Origin: Pedosphaera sp.
GTDB lineage: Bacteria; Verrucomicrobiota; Verrucomicrobiia; Limisphaerales; SXTU01
Direction of reading: 5' to 3'
Length of the DNA stretch: 29,710 nt
Assembly: GCA_009695395.1 (NCBI GenBank)
Contig: SIBB01000002.1
Coordinates: 1 to 29,710 of the forward strand
A program made the translations under genes and the position numbers. The stretch's first letter is position 1; every line of letters begins with the position of its first letter. The notes below the pieces were generated by a model. That model was given only the letters and a program-made list of their open reading frames with translations, was not told where the DNA came from and did not search any database. Below are positions 14,634 through 22,851 of the stretch, piece by piece.

Positions 14634-15074
14634 ATGCGCCCGCTCAACGACTCGCCCTATCACCGCCTCGTCCCGCCGCGCCCGCATTCGCGCCGCGAGT
14701 TCCTTCAGCAAAGCGGCGGCGGTCTCGGCGGTCTCGCGCTCGCGAGCCTGCTGGACGACCCCATCATCCTCTGGACCACCGAGTTTGGCCGGATGCCCAG
14801 CACACAAGGAGGCAAGGGCCGCGACCACAACCCCTTCGTCTTCACGAACTGGCTCTGCGGCGGCGGCATCAAGCGCGGCGTCACGCACGGCGAGAGCGAC
14901 CCATGGGGCTACAAGCCGCTGAACCGCGAGCACCCCACCACCTGTTACGATATCCACGCCACGATGCTCCACCTGCTGGGCGTCCACCACGAACAGCTCA
15001 CCTTTCGCCACAATGGCATCGACCGTCGCCTCACCGATGTCCACGGCGAGGTCATCAAGGAAATCCTCGCGTGA
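14634..15074 (+). pseudogene. DUF1501 gene with a large in-frame internal deletion
   Basis: The 146-residue ORF starts like a complete DUF1501 protein (twin-arginine HSRREFLQQSGGGLGG at 18-33) and ends like one (DDPIILWTTEFGRMP from 41, GRDHNP, FVFTNWLCGGG, TTCYDIHATMLHLLG, FRHNGIDRRLTDVHG). Intact DUF1501 proteins are about 450-490 residues, so some 330 central residues are missing, including most of the alkaline-phosphatase-like fold. The join lies near 14750-14757 and keeps the frame. The usual partner, a DUF1549/DUF1553 haem protein, is also absent upstream. The stop overlaps the next start as GTGA, so the remnant may still matter for coupled translation. It could be a recent deletion or an assembly error. 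Confidence 0.85.
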
Positions 15075-18000
15075 ATCAGCAACTCGTTATTATCTCGGCA
15101 TGGCTGCTCACTGCTGCGCCGCTCACCTTCGCCCAAATCCCCCCGCCCACCGACGCGCCCAAGCCGCGCACGCCAGAGCAAAGCGCCGCAGCCTTCAAGC
15201 TGCCGCCCGGCTTCCGCATGGAAGTCATCGCGAGCGAGCCGCTGCTCGCATCGCCGTCGGGCATCTGCTGGGACGAGCGTGGGCGGCTGTTCGTGGGCGA
15301 ACTCCACGGCTACAACCTCGCCGGCCAGCTCGACATCGAGGAACTCAACAAATCCGGCCAGCTCGACACGCAGGTCCGCCGCGTGCAGGCGGACGCGAAA
15401 CACAAGCACGCTGCTGAGCGCGGCACCTTCGGTGTCATCAAATTGCTCACCGACACCAACGGCGACGGGCGCATGGACAAGGCCACCGTCTTCGCGACGA
15501 ATCTCCCGCCCGCCTACGGCCTCGTGCCGGCGCGCGGCGGCGTCATCGTGGCCTGCGCGCCACACATTATTTTCCTCGCCGACCGTGATGGCGACGGCAA
15601 GGCCGAGGTGCGCGAAATCCTCTTCACCGGTTTCGGCATCGGCGAACTGGAGCGCGGCATCAACGCACCGCAGTGGGGCGCGGACGGCTGGATTTACTTC
15701 GGTCGCGGCTGGCCCGGCGGTCCCATCACCGGGCCGAAACTGGCGAAGCCCGTCAACTTGCCTGGTTCCGACTTCCGCATCCGCGCGGACGGCAGCGCCA
15801 TCGAGCCGGTCACAGGGCAAACGCACACGTTTGGCTTCACGTTCACCGAGGCGGGCGACCGCTTCACGGTCACGACCACGACGAGTTTTCACGTCGCGCC
15901 GCTGCCGTGGCATTACCTCGCGCGCAACCCGGACGTGGCGACCGGCACGCCGCAAACGGGCGTTGGCGACCGCCGCGCCTACTCACTCTCCAAGCCGCAC
16001 CCGTGGCGGCAGAAACGCGCCGATGACCCGGCCTACTTCCAATACTACAAGAGCCGCTACGGCGCGGCGGAAAGCGAGCCGGATGGCTGGTTCACCGCCG
16101 CCTGCGGGCCGTTGCTCTACCAGGATCACGCGCTCCCCGGCCTGCACGGCCAATACTTCCTCTGCGAGCCGTCCGGAAATCTCATCCACCGCGCGCTCGT
16201 CGTGCCGGACGGCCCCGGGCTGACGCTCCGCCGCGCACCGGGCGAGGAGCAGTCCGAGTTCGCCGCCACCACCGACCAGTGGAGCCACCCGATGCATCTG
16301 CTGCACGGCCCCGACGGCGCGATTTGGGTCGTGGATTACTACCGCGAAATCATCGAGGACTACTCCGCCATCCCGCGCCACCTCCAGCAGCAATACGGCC
16401 TCTACGCCGGCCACGACCGCGGCCGCATCTACCGCCTGACGCACGAACAGAAAGCGCCCGCGCCCGCCGCCGACATGAGCAAACTCGACGCCAGGCAGCT
16501 TGCGGCCGAAACCGCCAGCCCGCTGCTCTGGCGTCGGCAAACCGCGCAGCGCCTGCTCGTGGAACGCAACGAAGCCGCCGCCGTCCCGGCGCTGAAGGCG
16601 CAACTGGCTAGCAAGAACACGCCCGCCACGCTCATCACGGCGCTCCGCACGCTTGACCAACTCAACGCGCTGGCTCCGGCCGACGTGCTGCCCTTCCTCA
16701 CCAACCCCGCCGAATCCGTCCGCGTCCACGCCCTGCAACTGGCGGACCGCCGTTTCGCCCAGCCCGACGCCAAAGCCCTGCTCGACGCCACCCTCGCCGC
16801 CACCGCTGCCGAGACCAGTCCCCGCGTTCAAATCCAGTTCGCCCTCAGCCTCGGCGAGAGCCGCGACCCGCGTGCCTTTGCCATGCTCGCCCGCTTCGCC
16901 CGCGAACGGCTCGGCGTGCGCTGGATGGACTCAGCGATTCTCTCATCGCTCCACCGGCGTGGTGGCGAGATGCTCGCGGAGTTGCTCCGCGAGCCGGGCG
17001 ACTCCGCGCCGTTGCACAGTGCGTTGACCAAGTCCATCGCCGCGAGCCGCGATGAAGCGGAGCTGGCCCGGACGCTGAACTTGCTCGCAACGCAACGCCC
17101 AGAACTGCAGGCCACCGTCCTCGACGGTCTCGCGAAGGGTCGCAAGAACGCACCGCGCCAACCGCTCGCCGACAAATCCGCGCGCGCCAGTCTCGCAAAG
17201 CTCGCCGCGAGTCCCGCCGCGGCCGTCCGCAACGCCACACGCGCATTGGAGGACACGTTCGTTCCCGCCTTGACCGAGGGCGAGACCTTCACCGGCCCCG
17301 CTGTGGCCGCCACCACCGACGTGAGCGACGTGACGTTCCGCAAGTTCGTCGCTGCGCTCACCGGCCCGCGCGAAGCGAAGCGAGGACACGAGGTCTTCAA
17401 CCTTGCCTGCGCCACTTGTCATCGCATCGGCAAGGAAGGCCACGAGTTTGGCCCCGACTTGCTGGGCGAACTCGGCGTCGCCGAGGAGACGCTCGTGCGC
17501 CACATGCTGCTGCCCAACGAGCGCATCCGTCCCGGCTACGAGACGACCGTGGTGGACACGCGCGACGGCGCGTCCGTGGTCGGTCTGCTCAAGGACGACG
17601 GCGCAACGAGCCTCACACTCGCGCAGCCCAACGGCGTCGAGCAGGTGCTCCTGCGCAAGGACGTGACCGGCGTGCGACGCATCGCCGGCTCGCTGATGCC
17701 GTCGTTCGCGGAGGCGTTGGCACCTGCCGACCTCGCCAGCCTGCTCACTTGGCTGCGCGGCAATCTCCGCGCGGACGCCGGCGTGCGCGCGGTGCTGTTC
17801 GACGAGGAACCCGGCTTCGCCGCGCTGCTCAACGAAGAGGCGGGCAGCGCGACCATCGAGAGCACCGGCGCGGCCTTCGGCAAACTCTGCTTGCGCATCA
17901 CACCGCCGCAACGCGCGGGCCGGCAGATTTCCGGTTGGAACTACCGCATCGTCGAGAAGCCCGCCGCGCCGAACGAATTCCGTTTCCTCCGCCTCACGTG

Positions 18001-18262
18001 GCGCACCAGCAGCGCGGGCGTGATGGTCGAGCTGGCCAGCTCTGGTCGATGGCCCAAGGCCGAAGATCAGAACGGCCGCTACTTCGCGGGCCAGAACACG
18101 ACGAAGTGGCAAGCCCGCCAAGCCAGCCCCACGGCCCCACGCGAGTGGGACACCGTCACGCTCGACCTGTGGAAGGACATGGGCGCCTTCATGCTCACCG
18201 GCCTCGCCCCGACGGCGATGGGTGGCGACGCGTGGTTTGACCGGATTGAATTGCTGCGATGA
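15071..18262 (+). CDS. PVC-type haem-binding membrane-bound dehydrogenase-like protein (beta-propeller, HEAT, CxxCH)
   Basis: A 1063-residue exported protein starting with the GTG at 15071, which overlaps the preceding stop; an AAGGA about 10 bases upstream supports it. Residues 1-22 are a signal peptide. A sugar-dehydrogenase-like beta-propeller follows (FKLPPGFRMEVIASEPLLASP at about 45-65, FVGELHGY, calcium-loop-like DTNGDGRMD and DRDGDGKAE, GINAPQWGADGWIYFGRGW). HEAT-like helical repeats occupy roughly 480-700. A cytochrome c-like domain with CATCH at about 780-784 and the family end GYETTVVDTRDG...LLKDDG lies at about 765-900. The last 160 residues look like an added beta-sandwich. Families of this architecture are attributed to PQQ- or haem-dependent oxidation of sugars in Planctomycetes and Verrucomicrobia; the substrate is unknown. 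It is translationally coupled to the alpha/beta hydrolase downstream (ATGA). Confidence 0.93.
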   Translation: MNQQLVIISAWLLTAAPLTFAQIPPPTDAPKPRTPEQSAAAFKLPPGFRMEVIASEPLLASPSGICWDERGRLFVGELHGYNLAGQLDIEELNKSGQLDTQVRRVQADAKHKHAAERGTFGVIKLLTDTNGDGRMDKATVFATNLPPAYGLVPARGGVIVACAPHIIFLADRDGDGKAEVREILFTGFGIGELERGINAPQWGADGWIYFGRGWPGGPITGPKLAKPVNLPGSDFRIRADGSAIEPVTGQTHTFGFTFTEAGDRFTVTTTTSFHVAPLPWHYLARNPDVATGTPQTGVGDRRAYSLSKPHPWRQKRADDPAYFQYYKSRYGAAESEPDGWFTAACGPLLYQDHALPGLHGQYFLCEPSGNLIHRALVVPDGPGLTLRRAPGEEQSEFAATTDQWSHPMHLLHGPDGAIWVVDYYREIIEDYSAIPRHLQQQYGLYAGHDRGRIYRLTHEQKAPAPAADMSKLDARQLAAETASPLLWRRQTAQRLLVERNEAAAVPALKAQLASKNTPATLITALRTLDQLNALAPADVLPFLTNPAESVRVHALQLADRRFAQPDAKALLDATLAATAAETSPRVQIQFALSLGESRDPRAFAMLARFARERLGVRWMDSAILSSLHRRGGEMLAELLREPGDSAPLHSALTKSIAASRDEAELARTLNLLATQRPELQATVLDGLAKGRKNAPRQPLADKSARASLAKLAASPAAAVRNATRALEDTFVPALTEGETFTGPAVAATTDVSDVTFRKFVAALTGPREAKRGHEVFNLACATCHRIGKEGHEFGPDLLGELGVAEETLVRHMLLPNERIRPGYETTVVDTRDGASVVGLLKDDGATSLTLAQPNGVEQVLLRKDVTGVRRIAGSLMPSFAEALAPADLASLLTWLRGNLRADAGVRAVLFDEEPGFAALLNEEAGSATIESTGAAFGKLCLRITPPQRAGRQISGWNYRIVEKPAAPNEFRFLRLTWRTSSAGVMVELASSGRWPKAEDQNGRYFAGQNTTKWQARQASPTAPREWDTVTLDLWKDMGAFMLTGLAPTAMGGDAWFDRIELLR

Positions 18263-19140
18263 AGCGCGCGACCTTACTTCTCCTCGCGTTGCTCCCGTGC
18301 GCATTCGCGGTAACCGCCGCCGAGCAGCCCGACATCCGCACAGTCCCGGCGGATTTGGTCGTCCCGTCGTTGACCGGGGGAAAAGCTGCAGCGGGCCAGC
18401 GCGTGAAGCAAACGCTCCCCGGCTTTCAAAGCACGCCTGTCTATCATGTGCTCTATCTGCCGACCGACTGGAAGCCCGGCGCGAAATTGCCCGTGCTCGT
18501 GGAGTTCGCAGGCAACGGCGGCTACTCGAACGCGTTCGGCGACATCAGCACCGGCCGGCCCGAGGGCAGCAACCTTGGCTACGGTCTCTCGGCGGGGCGC
18601 GGCTTCCTCTGGCTCTGCGTCCCGTATCTCAACGCGGCGGGCAACGACCTGGCGCTGACGTGGTGGGGTGACGCCGCCAAGCGCGACCCCCAGCCGACGC
18701 TCAAATATTGCCGCGAAGCCGTGCAGCGCGTGTGCCGCGAATTCGGCGGCGACGAAGCCCGCGTGGTGCTGTGCGGCTTCTCGCGCGGCGCCATCGCGTG
18801 CAATTACCTCGGCCTCCATGACGACGAAACCGCGCGGCTCTGGTGCAGTTTCTTTGCCTACAGCCACTACGACGGCGTGCGGCAGTGGCCTTATCCCGGC
18901 TCGGACCGCGCAGCCGCCCTCACCCGGCTGCAACGTCTGGGCAACCGGCCGCAGTTCATCTGCGGCGAGGGCGGGAACGCAGCCGAGACGGAGAAGTATC
19001 TGCGGCCGCTGCTGCCCGATGCGAACCTCACCTTCCTCAGCACCGGCTTCCGCAATCACAACGACGCTTGGACCCTCCGCCCCAGCCCCGCTCGCGACGC
19101 CGCCCGGCAATGGCTGGCGCGCGGCACGGCGGCGAAGTGA
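18259..19140 (+). CDS. Secreted alpha/beta hydrolase (esterase-like)
   Basis: A 293-residue protein with a Sec signal peptide (cleavage near Val-Thr-Ala-Ala, residue 21). The nucleophile elbow is GFSRGA with Ser at 175, and His in FRNHNDAW near 272 is a plausible catalytic base. The oxyanion region may be FAGNGGY near 83-89. This fits the esterase or dienelactone-hydrolase-like alpha/beta hydrolases that plausibly remove acyl groups from polysaccharides, but the substrate is inferred only from context. The ATG overlaps the stop of the PVC haem protein (ATGA), so it is co-translated with it. The sulfatase starts 13 bases after its stop. Confidence 0.87.
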   Translation: MKRATLLLLALLPCAFAVTAAEQPDIRTVPADLVVPSLTGGKAAAGQRVKQTLPGFQSTPVYHVLYLPTDWKPGAKLPVLVEFAGNGGYSNAFGDISTGRPEGSNLGYGLSAGRGFLWLCVPYLNAAGNDLALTWWGDAAKRDPQPTLKYCREAVQRVCREFGGDEARVVLCGFSRGAIACNYLGLHDDETARLWCSFFAYSHYDGVRQWPYPGSDRAAALTRLQRLGNRPQFICGEGGNAAETEKYLRPLLPDANLTFLSTGFRNHNDAWTLRPSPARDAARQWLARGTAAK

Positions 19141-19153
19141 AGACCAACCCCAC

Positions 19154-20665
19154 ATGAGATTTTCAGAAACCACCTCGCCCATGAGCCGATTACTCCAAAG
19201 CCTCTTCGTCCTGCTGTTCGCCACGGTCCTCTGCCAGGCGGCACCACCCAACATCCTTTGGTTCATCGTGGACGATATGTCCGCGAACTTCTCGTGCTAC
19301 GGCGAAAAGCTCATCCAGACGCCGCACGTGGACCGGCTTGCGCGCGAGGGGACGCGGTTCAGCCGCGCGTTCGTCACTGCGCCTGTTTGCTCGCCATGCC
19401 GCTCGGCGCTTATCACGGGGATGTATCAGACCACCATCGGCGCGCACCATCACCGCAGCGGGCGCGGGGCGGAGAAGATTCACCTGCCCACCGGCGTGAC
19501 GCCGGTGCCGGTGCTGTTTCAACAGGCCGGCTATTTCACCTGCATCGGCAGCGGCCTGCCCGGCGCGGGGCGCGCGGGCAAAAAAGGCAAGGCCGGCGCC
19601 GGCGGCGGCATGGGCAAAACGGATTACAACTTCGAGTGGGACGCGAAGATATATGACGCGAATGACTGGGCGGGACGCAAGCCGGGCCAACCGTTCTTCA
19701 TGCAGGTGCAACTGGCGGGCGGCAAATTGCGCGGCGGCACGGACGCGAGCGCGAAGCAATTGCTCGAACGCGCGAAGGTCGAGCTTGGCAACGCGACGGA
19801 CCCGGAAAAGGTGACGCTGCCGATGTATTATCCGCGCGACCCGGTGCTGCTGCGCGATTGGGCCGCGTATCTGGATGCGGTGCGCTTCACGGACAAGCAC
19901 GTCGGGGAAGTCCTCGCGCGGTTGGAGCAGGAGGGCATTCTCGACCAGACGCTCGTCATTTTCATGACCGACCACGGCATCAGCCACGCGCGCGGGAAGC
20001 AGTTCCTTTACGACGAGGGCACACACGTCCCGCTCGTGGTGCGCGGGCCGGGCATCGCCGAGGGCAAGGTGCGCGACGACCTCGTCGAGCACCTTGACCT
20101 CGCGGCCATTTCGCTCGCCGCCGCCGGCCTGCCGGTGCCGCCCGCGATGCAGGGGCGCGATGTGTTTGCGAAGACATATCAGCCGCGCGCCGCCGTGTTC
20201 GCCGCGCGCGACCGGTGCGATGAAACCGTGGAGCGCCTCCGCAGCGTGCGCACCGACCGCTACCTCTACATCCGCAACTTCCACCCGCAGCGCCCGCACT
20301 TGCAGCCCAACGCCTACAAGGACGGCAAGTCCATCGTGCAGACGCTCCGCGCGTGGCACGACGGCGGAAAGCTGGACGCGCTCACGGAGAAGCTGCTCTT
20401 TAGCCCCACGCGTCCCGCCGAGGAACTCTACGAATGGACCACCGACCGTTGGCAGGTGAAGAACCTCGCCGCCGACCCCGCGCACCAGACTACGCTCGAA
20501 ACGCTGCGCGCACGTCTCGACCGCTGGATGGCCGAGACCAAGGACCGCGGCCCCGAGTCGGAGAAGATGTATGACAGCGACATGGCCGAATACCTCGGCA
20601 AGGGAAATCCGGTCGTCGAGAAGAACATCGCGCTCATGAAGAAATGGGCAACCGAGGGCAAATAG
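19154..20665 (+). CDS. Secreted formylglycine sulfatase (arylsulfatase family)
   Basis: A 503-residue sulfatase of the alkaline phosphatase superfamily, exported by a signal peptide (core LLQSLFVLLFATVL, cleavage near Cys-Gln-Ala-Ala). Asp-Asp at 40-41 begins the calcium site, and CSPCR at 79-83 is the modification motif whose Cys becomes formylglycine; TGMYQT follows. MTDHGISHARGKQFLYDEGTHVP is the second metal region. It would hydrolyse sulfate esters, probably on a glycan, in the periplasm or outside. Start choice: ATG at 19154, with 19181 as an alternative that keeps the signal sequence. It follows the alpha/beta hydrolase by 13 bases. It ends in TAG, after which the same frame remains coding-like for 43 codons. 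Confidence 0.95.
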   Translation: MRFSETTSPMSRLLQSLFVLLFATVLCQAAPPNILWFIVDDMSANFSCYGEKLIQTPHVDRLAREGTRFSRAFVTAPVCSPCRSALITGMYQTTIGAHHHRSGRGAEKIHLPTGVTPVPVLFQQAGYFTCIGSGLPGAGRAGKKGKAGAGGGMGKTDYNFEWDAKIYDANDWAGRKPGQPFFMQVQLAGGKLRGGTDASAKQLLERAKVELGNATDPEKVTLPMYYPRDPVLLRDWAAYLDAVRFTDKHVGEVLARLEQEGILDQTLVIFMTDHGISHARGKQFLYDEGTHVPLVVRGPGIAEGKVRDDLVEHLDLAAISLAAAGLPVPPAMQGRDVFAKTYQPRAAVFAARDRCDETVERLRSVRTDRYLYIRNFHPQRPHLQPNAYKDGKSIVQTLRAWHDGGKLDALTEKLLFSPTRPAEELYEWTTDRWQVKNLAADPAHQTTLETLRARLDRWMAETKDRGPESEKMYDSDMAEYLGKGNPVVEKNIALMKKWATEGK

Positions 20666-20797
20666 TCGCACGCGGGGCTGCACCAGCTCGGCGACTACCA
20701 ACCCTGGAAGGGCACGAACATCGTGCAGGAAGACAGCTCGGTCATTCTTACGCGCCACGTGCTGGCGATGCTGGCACTGCTTGCGAAGGAGAAGTGA
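20666..20797 (+). pseudogene. 43-codon in-frame coding-like extension after the sulfatase amber stop
   Basis: Directly after the TAG at 20663-20665 the same frame continues open for 43 codons to a TGA at 20795-20797. Most third positions are G or C, and the translation (HQLGDYQPWKGTN, then a Leu/Ala-rich helix ending LLAKEK) looks like the end of a real protein. Either the sulfatase once had a longer tail, or this is the 3' end of a deleted neighbouring gene. I do not recognise the family. The rest of the gap to 20959 holds a palindrome and nothing else I can identify. Confidence 0.45.
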
Positions 20798-20850
20798 AAC
20801 GAAGCCTTCCCGCGCCACGGTCGCCCAGAGTAGGCCGCAGCCGCGCCCGA

Positions 20851-20878
20851 GTAGCGCAGACTTCCAAGTCTGCGCTAC
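20851..20878. repeat. Perfect 13-base-stem palindrome (GTAGCGCAGACTT)
   Basis: gtagcgcagactt (20851-20863) and aagtctgcgctac (20866-20878) are exact inverted copies separated by two bases. It lies between the sulfatase and the PhoD-like gene. To my recollection GTAGCGCAGACTT-type palindromes are abundant dispersed repeats in Pedosphaera-like Verrucomicrobia. The GACTT core and TAGC ends also occur in the palindrome at 12157-12194. No T-run follows. Confidence 0.8.
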
Positions 20879-20959
20879 GAGCGCGACGGCGTGTGTGTCC
20901 CGTCCCAGTCGGCTCAGTAAAAACTGTTCACCCACGGATGTAGTCAGTTCAATCACCGG

Positions 20960-22441
20960 ATGAAATCGCAAACCCACCGCCTTTCTCGCCGCCGCTTTGT
21001 CGCCGATTCCACACGCCTTCTGGCGGGCAGCGCGGTCGTCGCGCAGCTCGGCCACACGTCTGCCCAGGCCGCGCCTGCGCCCGGACCGTTTCAGGCAATG
21101 GGCACGCGCGTGGGCGAGGTCACGGACACCACCGCCATTGTCTGGACGCGGCTGACGCAGCACGCCACGCGCAACCAGGACGGCGTCGTGATTCCCGGTC
21201 GCGTGAAGCAGGACGAGCGACGGCTGGTGAAACCCACGGGGCCGGTCGAACAGCTCGAAGGCGCCTGTCCCGGAGCGCCGGGCCGCGTGCAGGTGCGCTA
21301 CGGCACGCGCGCGGATTCGAGCGACGCGGTCGTGACGGACGGCTTGGTGGCGGAGGCGGCGAATGACTTCATCAGCCAGTTCAAGCTGACGGGGCTGCGG
21401 CCGGGGACGGTGTATCATTACGTGACTGAAATCCCCGGCCCCGCGGGCACGCCCAAGGAGACGGCATATCGCGGCAAGTTCGAGACTGCGCCCGCTGCCG
21501 CCACGCCGGGCAACCTGCGTTTCTGCGTGATGACTTGCCAGGGCTATCCCGACCGTGGCCACCCGGACGGGCATCCCATTTACCCCGCGATGCAGGCGCT
21601 CCAGCCGCAGTTTACCTGCCTCACGGGCGACCTCGTTTATTACGACAACGACGAGCCGCGCGCGGTGACGCCACGGCTGGCGCGGTATCATTGGGAACGG
21701 ATGTTCAGCCTGCCACGGCTGGTGGAGTTCAATCGCAACCACTCGACCTACTGGCTCAAGGATGACCACGACACGTTGAGCAATGACTCGGGACCGGGCG
21801 GGGAGATGGGCGAGCTGACCTTTGCCGAGGGTCAGCGAATCTTCCGCCAACAGGCTCCGATGGCGGACGGCCCGAGCTACCGCACCTTCCGCTGGGGACG
21901 CGACCTGCAAGTGTGGTTCACCGACGGACGGGATTTCCGCTCGAAGAACAAAATCCCCGACGGACCAAACAAGACCATCTGGGGCGCGGAGCAGAAGGCG
22001 TGGTTCAAGCGCACGGTGAAGGAAAGCACCGCGACGTGGAAGGTGCTCGTCTCGCCCACGCCGCTGGTCGGGCCGGACCGCGCCAACAAGAGCGACAACC
22101 ATTCGAACGCCAATTTCGCGCACGAGGGCCAGGAGCTGCGCGACTGGCTGAAGGCGAACGTCCCGGACAACTTCTTCGTCATCTGCGGCGACCGCCACTG
22201 GCAATACCACTCGGTGCATCCCGAGACGGGCCTGCGCGAGTTCAGCGTGGGCGCGGCGAGCGACGAGCACGCGGGCGGCTCGAAGGGGGAGGACCCGAGA
22301 TTCCACAAGTTCCATCGCGTGCGCGGCGGCTTCCTCTCCGTGACGCTCAAAGCCGACGGGGCGAAGAGCCGCATCCTCGTCGAGCACCGCGACGTGCTGG
22401 GCAAAGTGGTTCACACCTGGGACGCGGAGCGCGCGGTCTGA
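20960..22441 (+). CDS. PhoD-like alkaline phosphatase / metallophosphatase, twin-arginine exported
   Basis: A 493-residue protein of the PhoD family. The N-terminus RLSRRRFVADSTRLLAG is a twin-arginine signal. A fibronectin-like N-terminal domain (about 45-170, GEVTDTTAIVWTRL and GLRPGTVYHY) precedes the catalytic domain, with metal-site motifs LTGDLVYYDND near 222, KDDHD near 267 and ICGDRHWQYH near 408. PhoD enzymes are calcium- and iron-dependent phosphodiesterases or monoesterases that release phosphate from organic phosphorus outside the cytoplasm. The gene stands alone after a 294-base gap, so it probably has its own promoter; phosphate regulation is plausible but I found no Pho box that I would defend. 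Confidence 0.93.
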   Translation: MKSQTHRLSRRRFVADSTRLLAGSAVVAQLGHTSAQAAPAPGPFQAMGTRVGEVTDTTAIVWTRLTQHATRNQDGVVIPGRVKQDERRLVKPTGPVEQLEGACPGAPGRVQVRYGTRADSSDAVVTDGLVAEAANDFISQFKLTGLRPGTVYHYVTEIPGPAGTPKETAYRGKFETAPAAATPGNLRFCVMTCQGYPDRGHPDGHPIYPAMQALQPQFTCLTGDLVYYDNDEPRAVTPRLARYHWERMFSLPRLVEFNRNHSTYWLKDDHDTLSNDSGPGGEMGELTFAEGQRIFRQQAPMADGPSYRTFRWGRDLQVWFTDGRDFRSKNKIPDGPNKTIWGAEQKAWFKRTVKESTATWKVLVSPTPLVGPDRANKSDNHSNANFAHEGQELRDWLKANVPDNFFVICGDRHWQYHSVHPETGLREFSVGAASDEHAGGSKGEDPRFHKFHRVRGGFLSVTLKADGAKSRILVEHRDVLGKVVHTWDAERAV

Positions 22442-22493
22442 GACAGCCCCGCAAGGAAGCCAACATGAAAACGAAACTGTGCCTCCTGACGCC

Positions 22494-22672
22494 ATGAAAC
22501 ACCTCGTCCTACTTGCTTCACTCCTGCTGCTTTCGGTGGCCCGACCGAGCCACGGCACGGGGAAGGCCCTTGCGGGAACGACACCGGTCATGGCACGCAG
22601 CCCGAGCCGCATCCCAGTTTCCGCGTCACCCGTTCAGTCGGCCACGGCATGGGCCTGAATCGCTGCGTCTAA
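22494..22672 (+). pseudogene. Truncated, frameshifted start of a secreted-protein gene
   Basis: An ATG at 22494 opens a good signal peptide (MKHLVLLASLLLLSVA, then Arg-Pro-Ser-His-Gly). That frame reaches TGA at 22656-22658 after 54 residues and loses sensible composition after the signal. A different frame from about 22574 to the TAA at 22670-22672 has GC-rich third positions and a more protein-like translation (GNDTGHGTQPEPHPSF and onward), which suggests a frameshift near 22560-22574. A 10-codon ORF (22465-22497) precedes it with an ATGA overlap. The segment to 22851 shows no identifiable gene. Probably a gene remnant. Confidence 0.35.
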
Positions 22673-22851
22673 ACCCTTGCCCCGCGAAAGCGGAATGCTC
22701 CGGAATGGACTCGGCGCACTTGGAATCGCAAGAATGCGCCGGCGCACCCGCGTCTCGGCGGCGGCGTGGGTCGTGGTGCGGGATGCGCATGCGGCGGAGG
22801 GCATTTTCCCGAACGTCGCGCTCAAGGCGATGACGCGGGAGGTGAGTTTCT

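Noticed and set aside
14396..15070. Upstream extension of the PVC haem protein frame
   Set aside because: The extra 225 residues overlie the DUF1501 remnant in another frame and are Arg/Pro-rich; the signal peptide starts at the GTG at 15071.
19190..22612. Very long antisense open frame (about 1140 codons) on the minus strand
   Set aside because: It lies opposite the sulfatase and PhoD-like genes, crosses the intergenic palindrome, and its translation is Arg/Ala/Val/His-rich low-complexity text without motifs. Long antisense frames are expected in GC-rich genes.
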